Numbered from the stretch's first letter, positions 24,845 to 36,399 are shown. The stretch: 64,000 nucleotides of DNA from Ruminococcus flavefaciens AE3010 (GCF_000526795.1 NZ_JAGT01000001.1:248001-312000), one strand, 5' to 3'. Translations and numbers: made by a program. Notes: a model not told the origin generated them from the letters alone.

Positions 24845-26170
24845 ATGAAAAAAAGAAGTTTATTTGCAGCAATTATGTCAGCAGCAATGTTTGCAACAAC
24901 ACTTGCAGGCTGCGGCAGCAGCAGTTCCGATAATTCAAATGGTTCTGCAAACAGCGGTAGTTCAAGCAGCAAGGGCGGCGATTCAGGCAAGGCTCAGGAG
25001 ATCACATGGATGTTCTGGGACGACCTCAATGCTACAGAGGACCTTATTTCCCTTGGCTACAAGGAGACTATCGAAAGATTCAACAAGGATTATGAGGGCA
25101 AGTATCATGTAACACCTGTTACCACAAACCTTGAGGAATACTACAACAAGCTCAATGCTCTTGTTGCAGCAGGCGAAACACCTGACGTATTCATCGTAAG
25201 CCCGGGCCCTCAGCTTACAGACTATGTTGAGCCCGGCGTTGCAGCTCCCCTTGACGAATACCTGAACAAGGACGGCTGGAAGGATACATTCACAAGTGAC
25301 GCTGTATTCTCACAGCAGACATATGACGGCAAGATCTATGCTGTTCCGCTTAACACAGCAGCTGCATGCTGCTTCTACAATACAGAGATGTTTGAGAAGG
25401 CAGGCGCCTCTGTTCCCAAGACATGGGACGAAATGATCGATGCATGCGAAAAGCTGAAGGGTGCAGGCTATACTCCTGTAACTATTTCCGCAGGTACTGC
25501 ATGGTGCCTTTCAATGGTAGCTGGTTATCTCTGCGAGGCAGAGGGCGTTGAGCTTCCTAAGCTGGCTGACGGTTCTGCTTCATGGGAAGACGGCAAGCTC
25601 GAGAGCGCTTGTGATAAGCTCCTCAAGTTCTCTGACTACTTCCAGAGAACAGCAGCAGGTGATACAAACGACGTTGCTACAGCTAACTTCTACAATGAAG
25701 AGGCTGCTATCCTTATCCAGGGTTCATGGGCTATCGGACAGATCAACGGTGCTAACCCTGACTTTGAGTCCAAGTGCGGCGTATTCCAGTTCCCGGGCGT
25801 TGAGAGAGTTATCGCTAAGTCTGACTCACTCTGCATGAGCTCAACAACCAAGAATCCTGAGGCTGCTGCAGCTCTCATCAAGTACTTCACAGACGACACA
25901 GCTCAGAAGTACACAGCTGAAAAAGGCGGTAAGATCCCTGTAACAAAGGTACAGTATGACGCATCAGTAGCTCCTAAGCAACTCTCATACGTTATGGACG
26001 TATTCGGCGGCGCAAAGGGTACATTCGGCTTCTACAACGAGTCAATGCCTACAACTGAGACAGGTGCTCACTTCGATGATACAATGGTTGCTGTATTCCT
26101 TAAGGATATGACTCCTAAGGAAGCTGCAAAGGACATGGAGGAATACTACAAGGCTAACTGCAGAAAGTAA
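24845..26170 (+). CDS. Sugar ABC transporter substrate-binding lipoprotein
   Basis: 441-residue family 1 solute-binding protein of carbohydrate ABC importers. The ATG at 24845 follows AGGAGG; the signal peptide ends in the lipobox LAGC, and a Ser/Gly-rich linker leads to the binding domain starting with EITWMFWDD. The fold marks AAGETPDVFIVSPGPQ, YDGKIYAVPLN, GASVPKTWDEM and AAILIQGSWAIGQ are those of xylo- or arabino-oligosaccharide binders. It lies before two permease genes and is separated from them by a terminator-like hairpin, an arrangement that gives more binding protein than permease. Flanking GH43 and GH51 genes suggest arabinoxylan fragments as substrate. Ligand specificity itself is not visible. 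Confidence 0.9.
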   Translation: MKKRSLFAAIMSAAMFATTLAGCGSSSSDNSNGSANSGSSSSKGGDSGKAQEITWMFWDDLNATEDLISLGYKETIERFNKDYEGKYHVTPVTTNLEEYYNKLNALVAAGETPDVFIVSPGPQLTDYVEPGVAAPLDEYLNKDGWKDTFTSDAVFSQQTYDGKIYAVPLNTAAACCFYNTEMFEKAGASVPKTWDEMIDACEKLKGAGYTPVTISAGTAWCLSMVAGYLCEAEGVELPKLADGSASWEDGKLESACDKLLKFSDYFQRTAAGDTNDVATANFYNEEAAILIQGSWAIGQINGANPDFESKCGVFQFPGVERVIAKSDSLCMSSTTKNPEAAAALIKYFTDDTAQKYTAEKGGKIPVTKVQYDASVAPKQLSYVMDVFGGAKGTFGFYNESMPTTETGAHFDDTMVAVFLKDMTPKEAAKDMEEYYKANCRK

Positions 26171-26197
26171 TTTCTGACTGATTCCGAAAACAAAACA

Positions 26198-26228
26198 TAG
26201 GGGCGTACCCTGCGCCCCTATTCTTTTT
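26198..26228 (+). terminator. Intercistronic hairpin after binding-protein gene
   Basis: TAGGGGCG at 26198-26205 and CGCCCCTA at 26213-26220 followed by TTCTTTTT. It lies between the binding protein and the permeases and should stop part of the transcripts. Confidence 0.8.
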
Positions 26229-26271
26229 AACTTTTTTACAATATCGATCTACTGAAAGGAGTTGGTTCGGA

Positions 26272-27159
26272 ATGGAAAAAATGCTCAGGAACAAGACGGC
26301 GATCTTTTTATTCATGATCCCTGCTTTTCTCTTGTTCACACTGGTGCTTTTTATACCGATCGTTCAGTCGGTGTATTATTCATTCTGTGACTATAAAGGC
26401 ATGACTGCCCCTGTTTTTGTCGGACTAAAAAACTACAAGGCACTGCTTTCCGACAAAACCTTCGGCATTGCTCTAAAGAACTCAATGTTCTTCCTCATAT
26501 TCTCCTGTGTGTCACAGCTTATCGTAGGTCTTATCTACGCAGCTCTCCTGACAAACATAAAAAGAGGAAGAAATGCATTCAAGAACATAATCTATCTTCC
26601 CTGCGTACTATCTTCTGCAGCTCTCGGTCTGATGTGGATGTTCATATTCAGCCCTAAGCTCGGTATCAATCAGCTCCTTGAAAAATGGGGCGTTGAGGAG
26701 CCTCCTCTCTGGCTCATGGATACCAAGGGACATATTATCCTTCCTATGTGGATAATCGCTTTTGTTGCTCTCTGGCAGTACGTTGGTCAGTCAATGATGC
26801 TTTACATGGCTCAGATCTCGGGTATCAGCAAGTCCCTTATGGAGGCAAGCTATATCGATGGCTGTACAAAGGTCAAGACTTTCAGATACATAACACTTCC
26901 GCTTATCAAGCCCATGATCGCTACAGCTATGTCACTCAATGCTATCGGCTCACTGAAATTCTTCGATCTTATCTACAATATGACAGAGGGCGGACCTAAC
27001 CACAAGACAGAGGTCCTTGCAACTCACCTCTATCAGCAGGGCTTCAAGTACTTCAAATACGGCTATGCAAGTGCTATAGGCGTTGTGCTGCTTATACTTT
27101 GTCTGCTGGTAACACTGTTTATCAATAAGGTCGTAAAGACCGAACAGTACGAGATGTAA
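26272..27159 (+). CDS. Sugar ABC transporter permease, MalF type
   Basis: 295-residue inner-membrane permease with six predicted membrane spans. The first span (FLFMIPAFLLFTLVLFIPIV) and the conserved cytoplasmic loop EASYIDGCTKVKTFRYITLPLIKP (the EAA motif that docks the ATPase) mark the MalF/LacF type of carbohydrate importer. GAAAGGAG precedes the start. The second permease follows 14 bases downstream. Together with the binding lipoprotein they form an importer that lacks its own ATPase gene. Confidence 0.92.
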   Translation: MEKMLRNKTAIFLFMIPAFLLFTLVLFIPIVQSVYYSFCDYKGMTAPVFVGLKNYKALLSDKTFGIALKNSMFFLIFSCVSQLIVGLIYAALLTNIKRGRNAFKNIIYLPCVLSSAALGLMWMFIFSPKLGINQLLEKWGVEEPPLWLMDTKGHIILPMWIIAFVALWQYVGQSMMLYMAQISGISKSLMEASYIDGCTKVKTFRYITLPLIKPMIATAMSLNAIGSLKFFDLIYNMTEGGPNHKTEVLATHLYQQGFKYFKYGYASAIGVVLLILCLLVTLFINKVVKTEQYEM

Positions 27160-27173
27160 GGAGGTACAGCCAG

Positions 27174-28043
27174 ATGAGTTCTATAAAAACAGCAGCTGAA
27201 CTGAAAGAATCCTCAGGAAAAAAGCCTTCGGCTGTACAGATACTTATATATGTATTTCTTGTGCTTATATGCATAACATACATCTTCCCTCTGCTCTGGG
27301 TATTCAATGTATCCTTCAAGACCAATAAGGAGATATTTACTGCTCCTTTTGCTCTCCCTCAGAACATAACATTTGATAACTTTTCATTTGCTTGGACAGC
27401 AGGACGTCTTGGTGTAGCAACACTTAACTCATTCATCGTGTGCGTTGTTGCTCTGGTACTGAGCATGATAATCGGTTCCATGGCTGCATTCGGCATTGCA
27501 CGTATGCGCTGGAAGGGCGCAAAGCTTGCCATGACTTATTTCCTTACAGGTATGATGATACCTGTACACTGCGTACTTATCCCTCTCTTCACAAGATTTG
27601 CAAAGATAGGTCTTTCAAACACACTGACGGGACTTATAATCCCATATCTTACATTCTCGCTTCCCATAACCATATTCATTATGACAGGCTTCTTTAAGGG
27701 ACTTCCCAATGAGCTTATCGAATGTGCATGTATGGAAGGTGCGAATATCTTCCAGATATTCTTCAAGATATGTCTGCCGCTGGGCAGAACGGGACTGTTC
27801 GTAACAGGACTTATGACCTTTATCGGCAACTGGAACGAGCTTCTTCTTGCAATGGTATTCATCTCTGATGAGGCAAAAAAGACCCTGCCTGTATCGCTGT
27901 CAAAGTTCGTAGGACCATATAATACCAACTATTCGCAGATGTTTGCAGCTATTATAATCGCTATCATACCTACCATAATAGTTTACTGCGCATTCTCCAA
28001 CAAGATAGTTGACGGTCTTACCGCAGGCGCTGTAAAGGGTTGA
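27174..28043 (+). CDS. Sugar ABC transporter permease, MalG type
   Basis: 289-residue inner-membrane permease, partner of the preceding MalF-type protein. It has the MalG/LacG hallmarks: an N-terminal span ending in TYIFPLLWVFNVSFK, and the EAA loop ELIECACMEGANIFQIFFKICLPLG. GGAGGTACA precedes the start. No ATPase gene follows; such importers in Firmicutes usually use a shared MsmK-type ATPase encoded elsewhere. A hairpin 85 bases downstream ends the operon. Confidence 0.92.
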   Translation: MSSIKTAAELKESSGKKPSAVQILIYVFLVLICITYIFPLLWVFNVSFKTNKEIFTAPFALPQNITFDNFSFAWTAGRLGVATLNSFIVCVVALVLSMIIGSMAAFGIARMRWKGAKLAMTYFLTGMMIPVHCVLIPLFTRFAKIGLSNTLTGLIIPYLTFSLPITIFIMTGFFKGLPNELIECACMEGANIFQIFFKICLPLGRTGLFVTGLMTFIGNWNELLLAMVFISDEAKKTLPVSLSKFVGPYNTNYSQMFAAIIIAIIPTIIVYCAFSNKIVDGLTAGAVKG

Positions 28044-28127
28044 TATACGTATCTGCTTGGTATATGATGAAAAGATAAAAAAGCAGGATTACTGTCAATG
28101 ACTTTATTTTTTAAAAAGTGCATTTGA

Positions 28128-28163
28128 GGGAATATTAGCGAAAGATAATATTCCCTTTAACTT
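28128..28163 (+). terminator. Terminator of the sugar ABC operon
   Basis: GGGAATATTA at 28128-28137 and TAATATTCCC at 28146-28155 around GCGAAAGA, followed by TTTAACTTT. Confidence 0.7.
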
Positions 28164-28233
28164 TGATTTATATTTTCAGAATAGATCATCGCAAACGTAC
28201 GGCTTATGAAATAAAATGATTACTTAAATATGA

Positions 28234-29721
<1,488 letters not shown>

Positions 29722-29729
29722 TAAAAATG

Positions 29730-29764
29730 CCTGCCTGTTGAAGAAACGGGCAGGTCGTTTTTTG
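29730..29764 (+). terminator. Terminator after abfA
   Basis: CCTGCCTGTT at 29730-29739 pairs with AACGGGCAGG at 29745-29754 (one G-T), followed by TCGTTTTTTG. Confidence 0.85.
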
Positions 29765-29801
29765 CGTTCAGATAACCTGACATTGATCAAAGGAGAAGAA
29801 A

Positions 29802-30713
29802 ATGACCTTACAACAGCTGAAATACATAATTACAATAGCGGAAACGGGCTCTATCACTACGGCGGCGCAGCGGCTTTTCATAGCTCAGCCCAGCCTTTCA
29901 AAGTCCGTAGCCGAGCTTGAAAAGGAAATGGGCATAACCATTTTCAACAGAAGCAACAGGGGAGTATATCTCTCCGAGGACGGTACCAAGTTCCTGTCCT
30001 ATGCACGTCAGATAGTGGAGCAGGCTGAACTCCTTGAAAACGAGTACAAGTCCACAGCTCCGCCGCGGAGAGCCTTTGCGGTATCCGCTCAGCACTACGC
30101 ATTCGTGGTAAATGCCTTTGTTGAGCTTGTCCGCGAGTACGGTCGTGACAAGTACGAATTTTCTCTCCGCGAGCTGAAAACCGCGGAGATAATAGAGGAC
30201 GTCCGCACTCACAGAAGCGATATAGGAGTGCTTTTTCTCAGCAGCTTCAACCGTGAGGTAATAAGGCATATCCTGCAAAACGAGGAGATACGGTTTGAGC
30301 CGCTGTTTACGGCTAAGCCACATGTATTTGTAAGCAGGAACAACCCTCTTGTGGGAAGAAGCTCCGTTACTCTTGACGATCTGAAAGCCTTTCCGAGGCT
30401 GACCTACGATCAGGGCGTGAAGAACTCCTTTTACTTTGCCGAGGAGCTCCACATCACGGCGGAAAGTCCTAAGAATATAGTAGTTTCCGACAGAGCTACC
30501 CTGTTCAATCTGCTCATAGGACTTGACGGATATACAATTTCGTCGGGAATCCTCAGCTCCGACCTGAACGGAAGCAATATTGTTTCAATACCTCTTGAAA
30601 GCGACGAGAGAATGGAGATAGGCTACATCATCACCACCGATCGCCCCATGAACGAGCTTACGGAGCGCTATCTGGAGCACCTCAAAGAATACATTGCCAA
30701 TTACTCGTCTTGA
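29802..30713 (+). CDS. LysR-family transcriptional regulator
   Basis: 303-residue LysR-type regulator. The N-terminal winged helix-turn-helix is clear (TLQQLKYIITIAETGSIT, then AAQRLFIAQPSLSKSVAELE as recognition helix), followed by the effector-binding periplasmic-protein-like fold with LFTAKPHVFVSRNNPL and RATLFNLLIGLDGYTI. AAAGGAG precedes the ATG. It stands upstream of metE-metF in the same direction with about 100 bp between, and the metE promoter lacks a good -35 element, which fits activation by a MetR-like regulator. The link to methionine genes is inferred from position; the effector is unknown. Confidence 0.85.
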   Translation: MTLQQLKYIITIAETGSITTAAQRLFIAQPSLSKSVAELEKEMGITIFNRSNRGVYLSEDGTKFLSYARQIVEQAELLENEYKSTAPPRRAFAVSAQHYAFVVNAFVELVREYGRDKYEFSLRELKTAEIIEDVRTHRSDIGVLFLSSFNREVIRHILQNEEIRFEPLFTAKPHVFVSRNNPLVGRSSVTLDDLKAFPRLTYDQGVKNSFYFAEELHITAESPKNIVVSDRATLFNLLIGLDGYTISSGILSSDLNGSNIVSIPLESDERMEIGYIITTDRPMNELTERYLEHLKEYIANYSS

Positions 30714-30745
30714 TATAGCTTTTAGCTATGGGGCAGCATTTCTTT

Positions 30746-30781
30746 TTGATATTAACACATTTCTGACCGATATGCTATAAT
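30746..30781 (+). promoter_or_regulatory. Probable activated promoter of metEF
   Basis: TATAAT at 30776-30781 is good, but the -35 position reads TAACAC; the only TTGATA (30746-30751) is 24 bp away. A weak -35 suits a promoter that needs an activator. No SAM or cobalamin riboswitch was found before metE. Confidence 0.5.
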
Positions 30782-30815
30782 AATATCATCACAAAACATA
30801 TCGGAGGAATAGGCA

Positions 30816-33089
30816 ATGAATACATCAATAATCGGATACCCAAGAATAGGAAATTTACGTGAACTCAAATTCGCCAGCGAGAAGTACTTCCGCGGTGAGA
30901 TCACAGCAGCAGAGCTTGAAAAAACTGCTAAAGAGATACGTTCATATAATCTTGACTTACAGAAAAAAAGCGGACTTGACTTTATCCCGTCCAATGACTT
31001 CTCGTTCTATGACGGAGTCCTCGATACAGCCTTTCTGCTGAATGCTGTTCCCGAGAGATACACCTCCCTCGGACTTTCAAAGCTTGATACATACTTTGCT
31101 GCTGCAAGAGGCTATCAGGGCGAAAAGGGCGATGTAAAGGCTCTTGCTATGAAGAAATGGTACAACACCAATTACCACTACATGGTGCCCGAGATAGACG
31201 ACAGCACAGAGATAAAGCTTGCAGGCACAAAGCCATTCGAGCTTTTCAGCGAAGCTCTTTCAGGCGGAGTAAAAACAAGACCCGTTATCATCGGAGCTTA
31301 CACATTCTTGAAGCTGGCAAGATACAAGGGCAGCAAAAAGGCTGCTGACTTTGCAGAGCAGGCTGCCGCAGCTTATTCGGAGCTGCTGAAAAAGCTCGGT
31401 GCTCTCGGCACAGAGTGGGTGCAGTTTGACGAGCCCTCACTGGTAATGGATATGACAGCCGAGGACGTTAAGCTTTTTGTATCGCTTTATGAGAAGATAC
31501 TTTCCAATAAGGGCGCTGTAAAGGTTCTTGTGCAGACCTTTTTCGGCGATGTACGCGACTGCTACAAGGAGCTCTGCGGACTTGACCTTGACGGTATCGG
31601 CCTTGACTTCGTTGAGGGAAAGAAGTCCCTTGAGCTTGTCAAGTCAAACAGCTTCCCACAGGGTAAGACACTGTTTGCAGGCGTTGTAAACGGCAAGAAT
31701 ATCTGGCGCAACAATTACGCTTCAACGCTTTTCACTCTTGCCGAGCTTGAAAAGTACGTACAGGATATAGTAATAGGTACCTCCTGCTCGCTGCTCCATG
31801 TTCCGTGTACTCTTGCAAACGAGACAAAGCTTGGCGAGTGCTACAAGAAGCACTTCGCATATGCAGAGGAAAAGCTTACAGAGCTTGCTGAGCTTAAAAA
31901 TATAACCGCTTCACAGAGTCCTGCGGAGACTGAGGAATACCGCAGAAATGCAGCTCTCCACAGCGAGCTCAGAACAGGCGGCAATGAAGCTGTAAGAAAT
32001 AAAGTTGCAGCTCTTACGGAAAAGGACTTTGTAAGACTTCCCGAATTTGCAGAGCGTGAGAAGATACAGAAGGCAAGATTCAAGCTGCCACTGTTCCCAA
32101 CAACTACAATAGGCTCATTCCCGCAGACTGCCGAGATAAAGTCGGCGCGTAATGCTCACCGCAAGGGCGAGATGTCTGACAGCGACTATGAATTCTTCAT
32201 CGAGAAAAAGACTGCCGAGTGTATCGCTCTGCAGGAGGAAATAGGTCTTGACGTTCTTGTTCACGGCGAATTCGAGCGCAACGATATGGTGGAATACTTC
32301 GGCGAGTGTCTTGACGGCTATCTATTCACAGAAAAGGCTTGGGTTCAGTCCTACGGTACACGCTGCGTAAAGCCCCCTGTTGTATGGGGAGATATCTCCC
32401 GTGCAAAGCCTATGACCGTGCGCTGGTCGGTTTACGCTCAGAGCCTTACCAAGAAGCCCATGAAGGGCATGCTCACAGGTCCTGTTACTATTCTCAACTG
32501 GTCATTCCCGAGAGAGGATATCTCCCTCAGAGAGAGCGCTTTGCAGATAGCCCTTGCTATCCGTGAGGAGGTCCTTGACCTTGAAGCAAACGGCATAAGC
32601 ATAATACAGGTTGACGAAGCGGCACTCCGCGAGAAGCTGCCCCTCCGCAGAGCTGACTGGAGAGAGGATTACCTCGACTGGGCGATACCTGCATTCAGAT
32701 ATGTACACAGCGGTGTGAAGCCCGAAACACAGATACACACACATATGTGCTACAGCGAATTTGCAGACATAATCAAGGATATCGACGATATGGACGCAGA
32801 TGTGATCACATTTGAGGCTTCACGTTCTGACCTTACCATACTCGACGTGCTCAAAGAAAACAACTTCCGCACAGAAGTAGGTCCGGGAGTATATGATATC
32901 CATTCACCGAGAGTTCCTTCAAAGGAAGAGATAAAGGCTGCTATCGGCAAGATGAGGGAGCGTATCCCTGCTGAGAAGCTGTGGGTAAATCCCGACTGCG
33001 GACTCAAGACAAGAGGAAACGAGGAGACTGTTCCCAGCCTTAAAAATCTTGTTGAAGCTGCAAAAGAGGTGCGAAATGAAAACAGCTGA
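30816..33089 (+). CDS. metE: Cobalamin-independent methionine synthase
   Basis: 757-residue MetE, which moves the methyl group from 5-methyltetrahydropteroyl-triglutamate to homocysteine to give methionine, without B12. The two tandem barrels are complete: N-terminal [19 protein letters not shown] and C-terminal [15 protein letters not shown]. Zinc and homocysteine ligands are visible in HTHMCYSEF and NPDCGLKTR, with the VQVDE-like block [16 protein letters not shown]. Length fits the family. CGGAGGAAT precedes the start. The next gene, metF, begins within the last 14 bases of metE, so the two are coupled and supply and use the methyl donor together. Confidence 0.97.
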   Translation: MNTSIIGYPRIGNLRELKFASEKYFRGEITAAELEKTAKEIRSYNLDLQKKSGLDFIPSNDFSFYDGVLDTAFLLNAVPERYTSLGLSKLDTYFAAARGYQGEKGDVKALAMKKWYNTNYHYMVPEIDDSTEIKLAGTKPFELFSEALSGGVKTRPVIIGAYTFLKLARYKGSKKAADFAEQAAAAYSELLKKLGALGTEWVQFDEPSLVMDMTAEDVKLFVSLYEKILSNKGAVKVLVQTFFGDVRDCYKELCGLDLDGIGLDFVEGKKSLELVKSNSFPQGKTLFAGVVNGKNIWRNNYASTLFTLAELEKYVQDIVIGTSCSLLHVPCTLANETKLGECYKKHFAYAEEKLTELAELKNITASQSPAETEEYRRNAALHSELRTGGNEAVRNKVAALTEKDFVRLPEFAEREKIQKARFKLPLFPTTTIGSFPQTAEIKSARNAHRKGEMSDSDYEFFIEKKTAECIALQEEIGLDVLVHGEFERNDMVEYFGECLDGYLFTEKAWVQSYGTRCVKPPVVWGDISRAKPMTVRWSVYAQSLTKKPMKGMLTGPVTILNWSFPREDISLRESALQIALAIREEVLDLEANGISIIQVDEAALREKLPLRRADWREDYLDWAIPAFRYVHSGVKPETQIHTHMCYSEFADIIKDIDDMDADVITFEASRSDLTILDVLKENNFRTEVGPGVYDIHSPRVPSKEEIKAAIGKMRERIPAEKLWVNPDCGLKTRGNEETVPSLKNLVEAAKEVRNENS

Positions 33090-33960
33090 ATTATTTGAGC
33101 ATAAGACAGTATTTTCACTTGAAGTTTTTCCGCCCAAGCCCGATACGGACGAGAGCGTAATATATGATACACTTGACGAACTTTCCGATATATCTCCTGA
33201 TTTCATCAGTGTTACCTATGGAGCAGGGGGCGGTCACAGCGGCTGCAAGACCATACAGATAGCCTCCGACATCAAGGAGCGATACGGCGTTGAGAGCGTT
33301 GCTCATCTGCCCTGCATCGACCTTACAAAGGAGCAGGCTGCGGAGATACTTGACAGCCTGCAGGCTCACGGCATTGAGAATGTTCTCGCACTTCGCGGAG
33401 ACAGGAGAGAGGATACGGCTGCTGAGGGAGATTTCAGGCACGCCAGCGATCTTATTACATTTATTAAAGAGAGATATGACTTCAATGTCCTTGCTGCATG
33501 CTATCCCGAGATACACCCCGAGAGCACAAGTGCTGTTGACGATCTGAAATGGCTCAGACACAAGGTGGACTGCGGCGCAGACCATCTGATCACTCAGCTC
33601 TTCCTTGACAATAAATATTTCCTGGACTTCCACGAAAAGGCTCGCATCGCAGGCATAGATATACCCATAGAGGCAGGTATAATGCCTGTGACCAACAAGC
33701 GCCAGATAGAGCGCATGGTGAAGCTCTGCGGAGTTCAGCTGCCAAAGAAGTTCGTACGTGTGCTTGAAAGATACGAGCATAATGATACAGCCCTCCGTGA
33801 CGCAGGGATAGCCTACGCCATAGACCAGATTACCGAGCTTATCGCTGAGGGCGTTGACGGTATCCACCTCTATACAATGAATTATCCCTACGTCGCAAAG
33901 AAGATATTTGCGGCTGTAGAGAGCCTTATATCTGTAAATTCCTGTACGGCTGCTTTATAA
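33076..33960 (+). CDS. metF: 5,10-methylenetetrahydrofolate reductase
   Basis: 294-residue MetF, the flavoenzyme that reduces 5,10-methylene- to 5-methyltetrahydrofolate, the methyl donor for MetE. The barrel begins with [10 protein letters not shown] (catalytic Glu in the family), then [18 protein letters not shown] and [11 protein letters not shown], all typical. The ATG at 33076 gives the usual N-terminus and follows AGAGGTG; an earlier in-frame Leu codon start has no support. It overlaps metE by 14 bases. A terminator 35 bases downstream closes the operon. Confidence 0.95.
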   Translation: MKTAELFEHKTVFSLEVFPPKPDTDESVIYDTLDELSDISPDFISVTYGAGGGHSGCKTIQIASDIKERYGVESVAHLPCIDLTKEQAAEILDSLQAHGIENVLALRGDRREDTAAEGDFRHASDLITFIKERYDFNVLAACYPEIHPESTSAVDDLKWLRHKVDCGADHLITQLFLDNKYFLDFHEKARIAGIDIPIEAGIMPVTNKRQIERMVKLCGVQLPKKFVRVLERYEHNDTALRDAGIAYAIDQITELIAEGVDGIHLYTMNYPYVAKKIFAAVESLISVNSCTAAL

Positions 33961-33995
33961 GCGGTTCATCATGACATCTCAGAACATAGGATACA

Positions 33996-34036
33996 AATAC
34001 ACCTGTTGGTTAATTCCGCAGGTGTATTTTCTTTTG
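33996..34036 (+). terminator. Terminator of metEF
   Basis: AATACACCTG at 33996-34005 pairs with CAGGTGTATT at 34019-34028, followed by TTCTTTTG. Confidence 0.85.
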
Positions 34037-34116
34037 TCCGCTGTCAGCGGGAGCTGAAAGGGATACCGGCAGCTTTATTAATAATATAGATAAAATGTTA
34101 ATTTTAAAGAAAAAGC

Positions 34117-34145
34117 TTGATATAAAACGTATTAGGGTTTAAAAT
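34117..34145 (+). promoter_or_regulatory. Promoter of the Ig-repeat dockerin gene
   Basis: TTGATA at 34117-34122, 17-bp spacer, TAAAAT at 34140-34145. The leader to the start at 34281 is about 130 nt and holds nothing else recognised. Confidence 0.6.
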
Positions 34146-34280
34146 ATTATTAATGACCATAAGAACATATTCGTAAGTCGGATACAGTTCAGAATGGGAG
34201 GCTGAGCCTCGGAGTTATGAAGTGATGCTGTATGGTTAGAAATGAAAAAATTACAAAAAACAGAAAGGGATGTATTACTA

Positions 34281-36278
34281 ATGAATGTAAAAAAATCAAT
34301 AGCTGCGGTCATGACAGTTCCTATGATGCTTTTATCGGCAGTCAGCCTGCCCGAAAGGAATACAACAGCTGCGGGAACATCTTTTTTAGCACAAAAGATC
34401 GAAAATGATGCAGCAACGCAAAATAAGACATCTTTTTACGACGAGAGCGAAGAATATGCTGTCAACAGCGGCTCGGTCAGGATAGATGCTCCCGAGAAGA
34501 GGATCTATAAGATAGGTGAGGAGCTTGATCTTACAGGCGGAAAAATAAGTGCATACGGTGCTGTCACCATTTACTCAGACAGGCAGCCTACAGGAATGAC
34601 AGGAACAAACTGGGATGATTTCACAAGAGCGTTGGAGCTTACCGACCTTGATACTTCGGAGTTCGATAATACCAAAGCGGGTATATACAAGATAAGGGCT
34701 GCTCACAAAGGCACTCCGGGCGGCTTCTACAGTTACGTAAAAGATAACGTAAGATATGACAGCTTTTATGTTATGGTGGTTGACGGCGAGCCAACAAGCG
34801 AGGATACAAAAAAGCTTGAAGAAGCCGAGGCAGTGCAGTACAAAGCTGAGGGCACTGTAAAGATCAAGCAGCCTGACAAGACTATCTATAAAGTAGGTGA
34901 AGAGCTTGACCTGACAGGCTGTACCATCAGCGGTAACGGTAATATCTTCAAGGGAAGCTATAATGATAACAGCGTAGATTATATGGGTGAGTGGAGCATT
35001 GACTCAAAACCTGTTACCCGAGCTGATCTGGCGTGTCCTTATGTCAACATGAATAAAGCAGGTACATATTCTATCTCTCTTGATCGGCTGAGAAACATTG
35101 ACGGATATGACATAGACAAGGATAATATAAAATATGATGAGATAGAGATCGAGATCGTAGACGATAACCCGACAACTGTCACAACTGCTGTTACCACTGT
35201 AAATACAGGTACAAAGAAGACCATCGTATATACAGGAGCTATGGTATATGATGTTGTTAGCGTAAACACCTATCCTACACAGACAGTTTTCCTTGAGGGC
35301 GAGGAGTACAATTCAAAAGGACTCAATGTAAAAAGCAAAAGGTACATACCTTATGAAAAGCTCGGACTTAACAGAGACGAGTATGAGCCTCAGCCTGTTT
35401 CTGATACAGATGTAGAGATAGCGGCGTCTTCAGTAACTATCATTGATAAGGACGGGGAAGAGTATAACGCAACAAGAATGTGTCAGCTGCCCGCAGGTGA
35501 GTATACAGTTCAGATCGATAAAGAGGACGCAAAGTATACGCACTATAATGTCTCACTTCGCAATGCAGAGGTATCATACGATATTGAGATAAAGAGCAGT
35601 GATCTCCTGACTGAAAAGACTGTTCCCTCGGGGACAAAGCCCATATTCGGGTATACTCATAATTACGATCAGGCATTTAAGGGAGTAGCGCAGTATCCGA
35701 CAAAGGTCGAGTACAAGCAGGGCGAAGCCCTTGATCTTACAGGGCTTATAATAAAAGCACAGAGGATAATACCTTACGATGTTATATTCGTGAGTCCCTC
35801 TCAATATGAGGAAGAGCCCATTTATCTTAAAACAATGCTTCCGCAGGCAAGCATAATGAAAATTACAGCTGCTGACGGAAAGATATACAGCGGTACGGAT
35901 ATGCCCTCCCTTAAAGCGGGGAAATACACTGTTAGCTGTAAGGAAGAAGGCGTTAAATGGGGCGGCTACAGTGAATATGTGACCGATGTTGACCTTTCAT
36001 ATGAGATCGAGATAAAAGCAAATGCAGATAGCGATAAAGAGCCTGATACAGCATTAAAAGGCGATGCGAACTGCGACGGACAGATCGATATGGCGGATAT
36101 AGTCCTTATCATGCAGGCGCTTGCAAATCCAAACAAATTCGGCATAGCGGGAGCTGATCCCAATCATATTACCGAAGAAGGATTCAGCTGCGCAGATTCT
36201 GACGGAGACGGTCTCACAGTGAACGATGCCCTCCGCATACAGCAGTATCTTTTAGGACTTATTACTGCATTGGCGTAA
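34281..36278 (+). CDS. Secreted Ig-repeat protein with C-terminal dockerin
   Basis: 665-residue secreted protein without a recognised enzyme domain. The ATG at 34281, after AGAAAGGGA, gives a signal peptide (MNVKKSIAAVMTVPMMLLS); the earlier ATG at 34242 has no ribosome binding site. Four bacterial Ig-like (Big) repeats follow, each marked by a Y-K-x-GEELDLTG-like strand: IYKIGEELDLTGGKIS, IYKVGEELDLTGCTIS, VFLEGEEYNSKGLNV and VEYKQGEALDLTGLII. The last two share an extra block ending RIIPY or RYIPY. The C-terminal type I dockerin has two full calcium loops (GDANCDGQIDMADIV and SDGDGLTVNDALR) and the MQALANPNKFG helix of the R. flavefaciens group. It should be held in the cellulosome as a structural or binding part; function unknown. 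A promoter and a terminator make it monocistronic. Confidence 0.82.
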   Translation: MNVKKSIAAVMTVPMMLLSAVSLPERNTTAAGTSFLAQKIENDAATQNKTSFYDESEEYAVNSGSVRIDAPEKRIYKIGEELDLTGGKISAYGAVTIYSDRQPTGMTGTNWDDFTRALELTDLDTSEFDNTKAGIYKIRAAHKGTPGGFYSYVKDNVRYDSFYVMVVDGEPTSEDTKKLEEAEAVQYKAEGTVKIKQPDKTIYKVGEELDLTGCTISGNGNIFKGSYNDNSVDYMGEWSIDSKPVTRADLACPYVNMNKAGTYSISLDRLRNIDGYDIDKDNIKYDEIEIEIVDDNPTTVTTAVTTVNTGTKKTIVYTGAMVYDVVSVNTYPTQTVFLEGEEYNSKGLNVKSKRYIPYEKLGLNRDEYEPQPVSDTDVEIAASSVTIIDKDGEEYNATRMCQLPAGEYTVQIDKEDAKYTHYNVSLRNAEVSYDIEIKSSDLLTEKTVPSGTKPIFGYTHNYDQAFKGVAQYPTKVEYKQGEALDLTGLIIKAQRIIPYDVIFVSPSQYEEEPIYLKTMLPQASIMKITAADGKIYSGTDMPSLKAGKYTVSCKEEGVKWGGYSEYVTDVDLSYEIEIKANADSDKEPDTALKGDANCDGQIDMADIVLIMQALANPNKFGIAGADPNHITEEGFSCADSDGDGLTVNDALRIQQYLLGLITALA

Positions 36279-36343
36279 AATCCAGCCCCAAATATGCTCG
36301 GAGAATGGTTCTTCATTTCTCATAATAATTGAATAATACAATG

Positions 36344-36372
36344 AAAAGGACGGCGTAAAGCCGTCCTTTTTA
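36344..36372 (+). terminator. Terminator after Ig-repeat dockerin gene
   Basis: AAAAGGACGGC at 36344-36354 and GCCGTCCTTTT at 36360-36370 around GTAAA. Confidence 0.85.
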
Positions 36373-36399
36373 CGTATATACTTTTTTAACATAATATGA

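Noticed and set aside
29898..30452. Minus-strand open frame of 184 codons
   Set aside because: It is opposite the LysR gene, with no start signal or known motif.
30714..30815. Cobalamin or SAM riboswitch before metE
   Set aside because: Only about 100 bp are available and neither the B12 box nor an S-box core is present.
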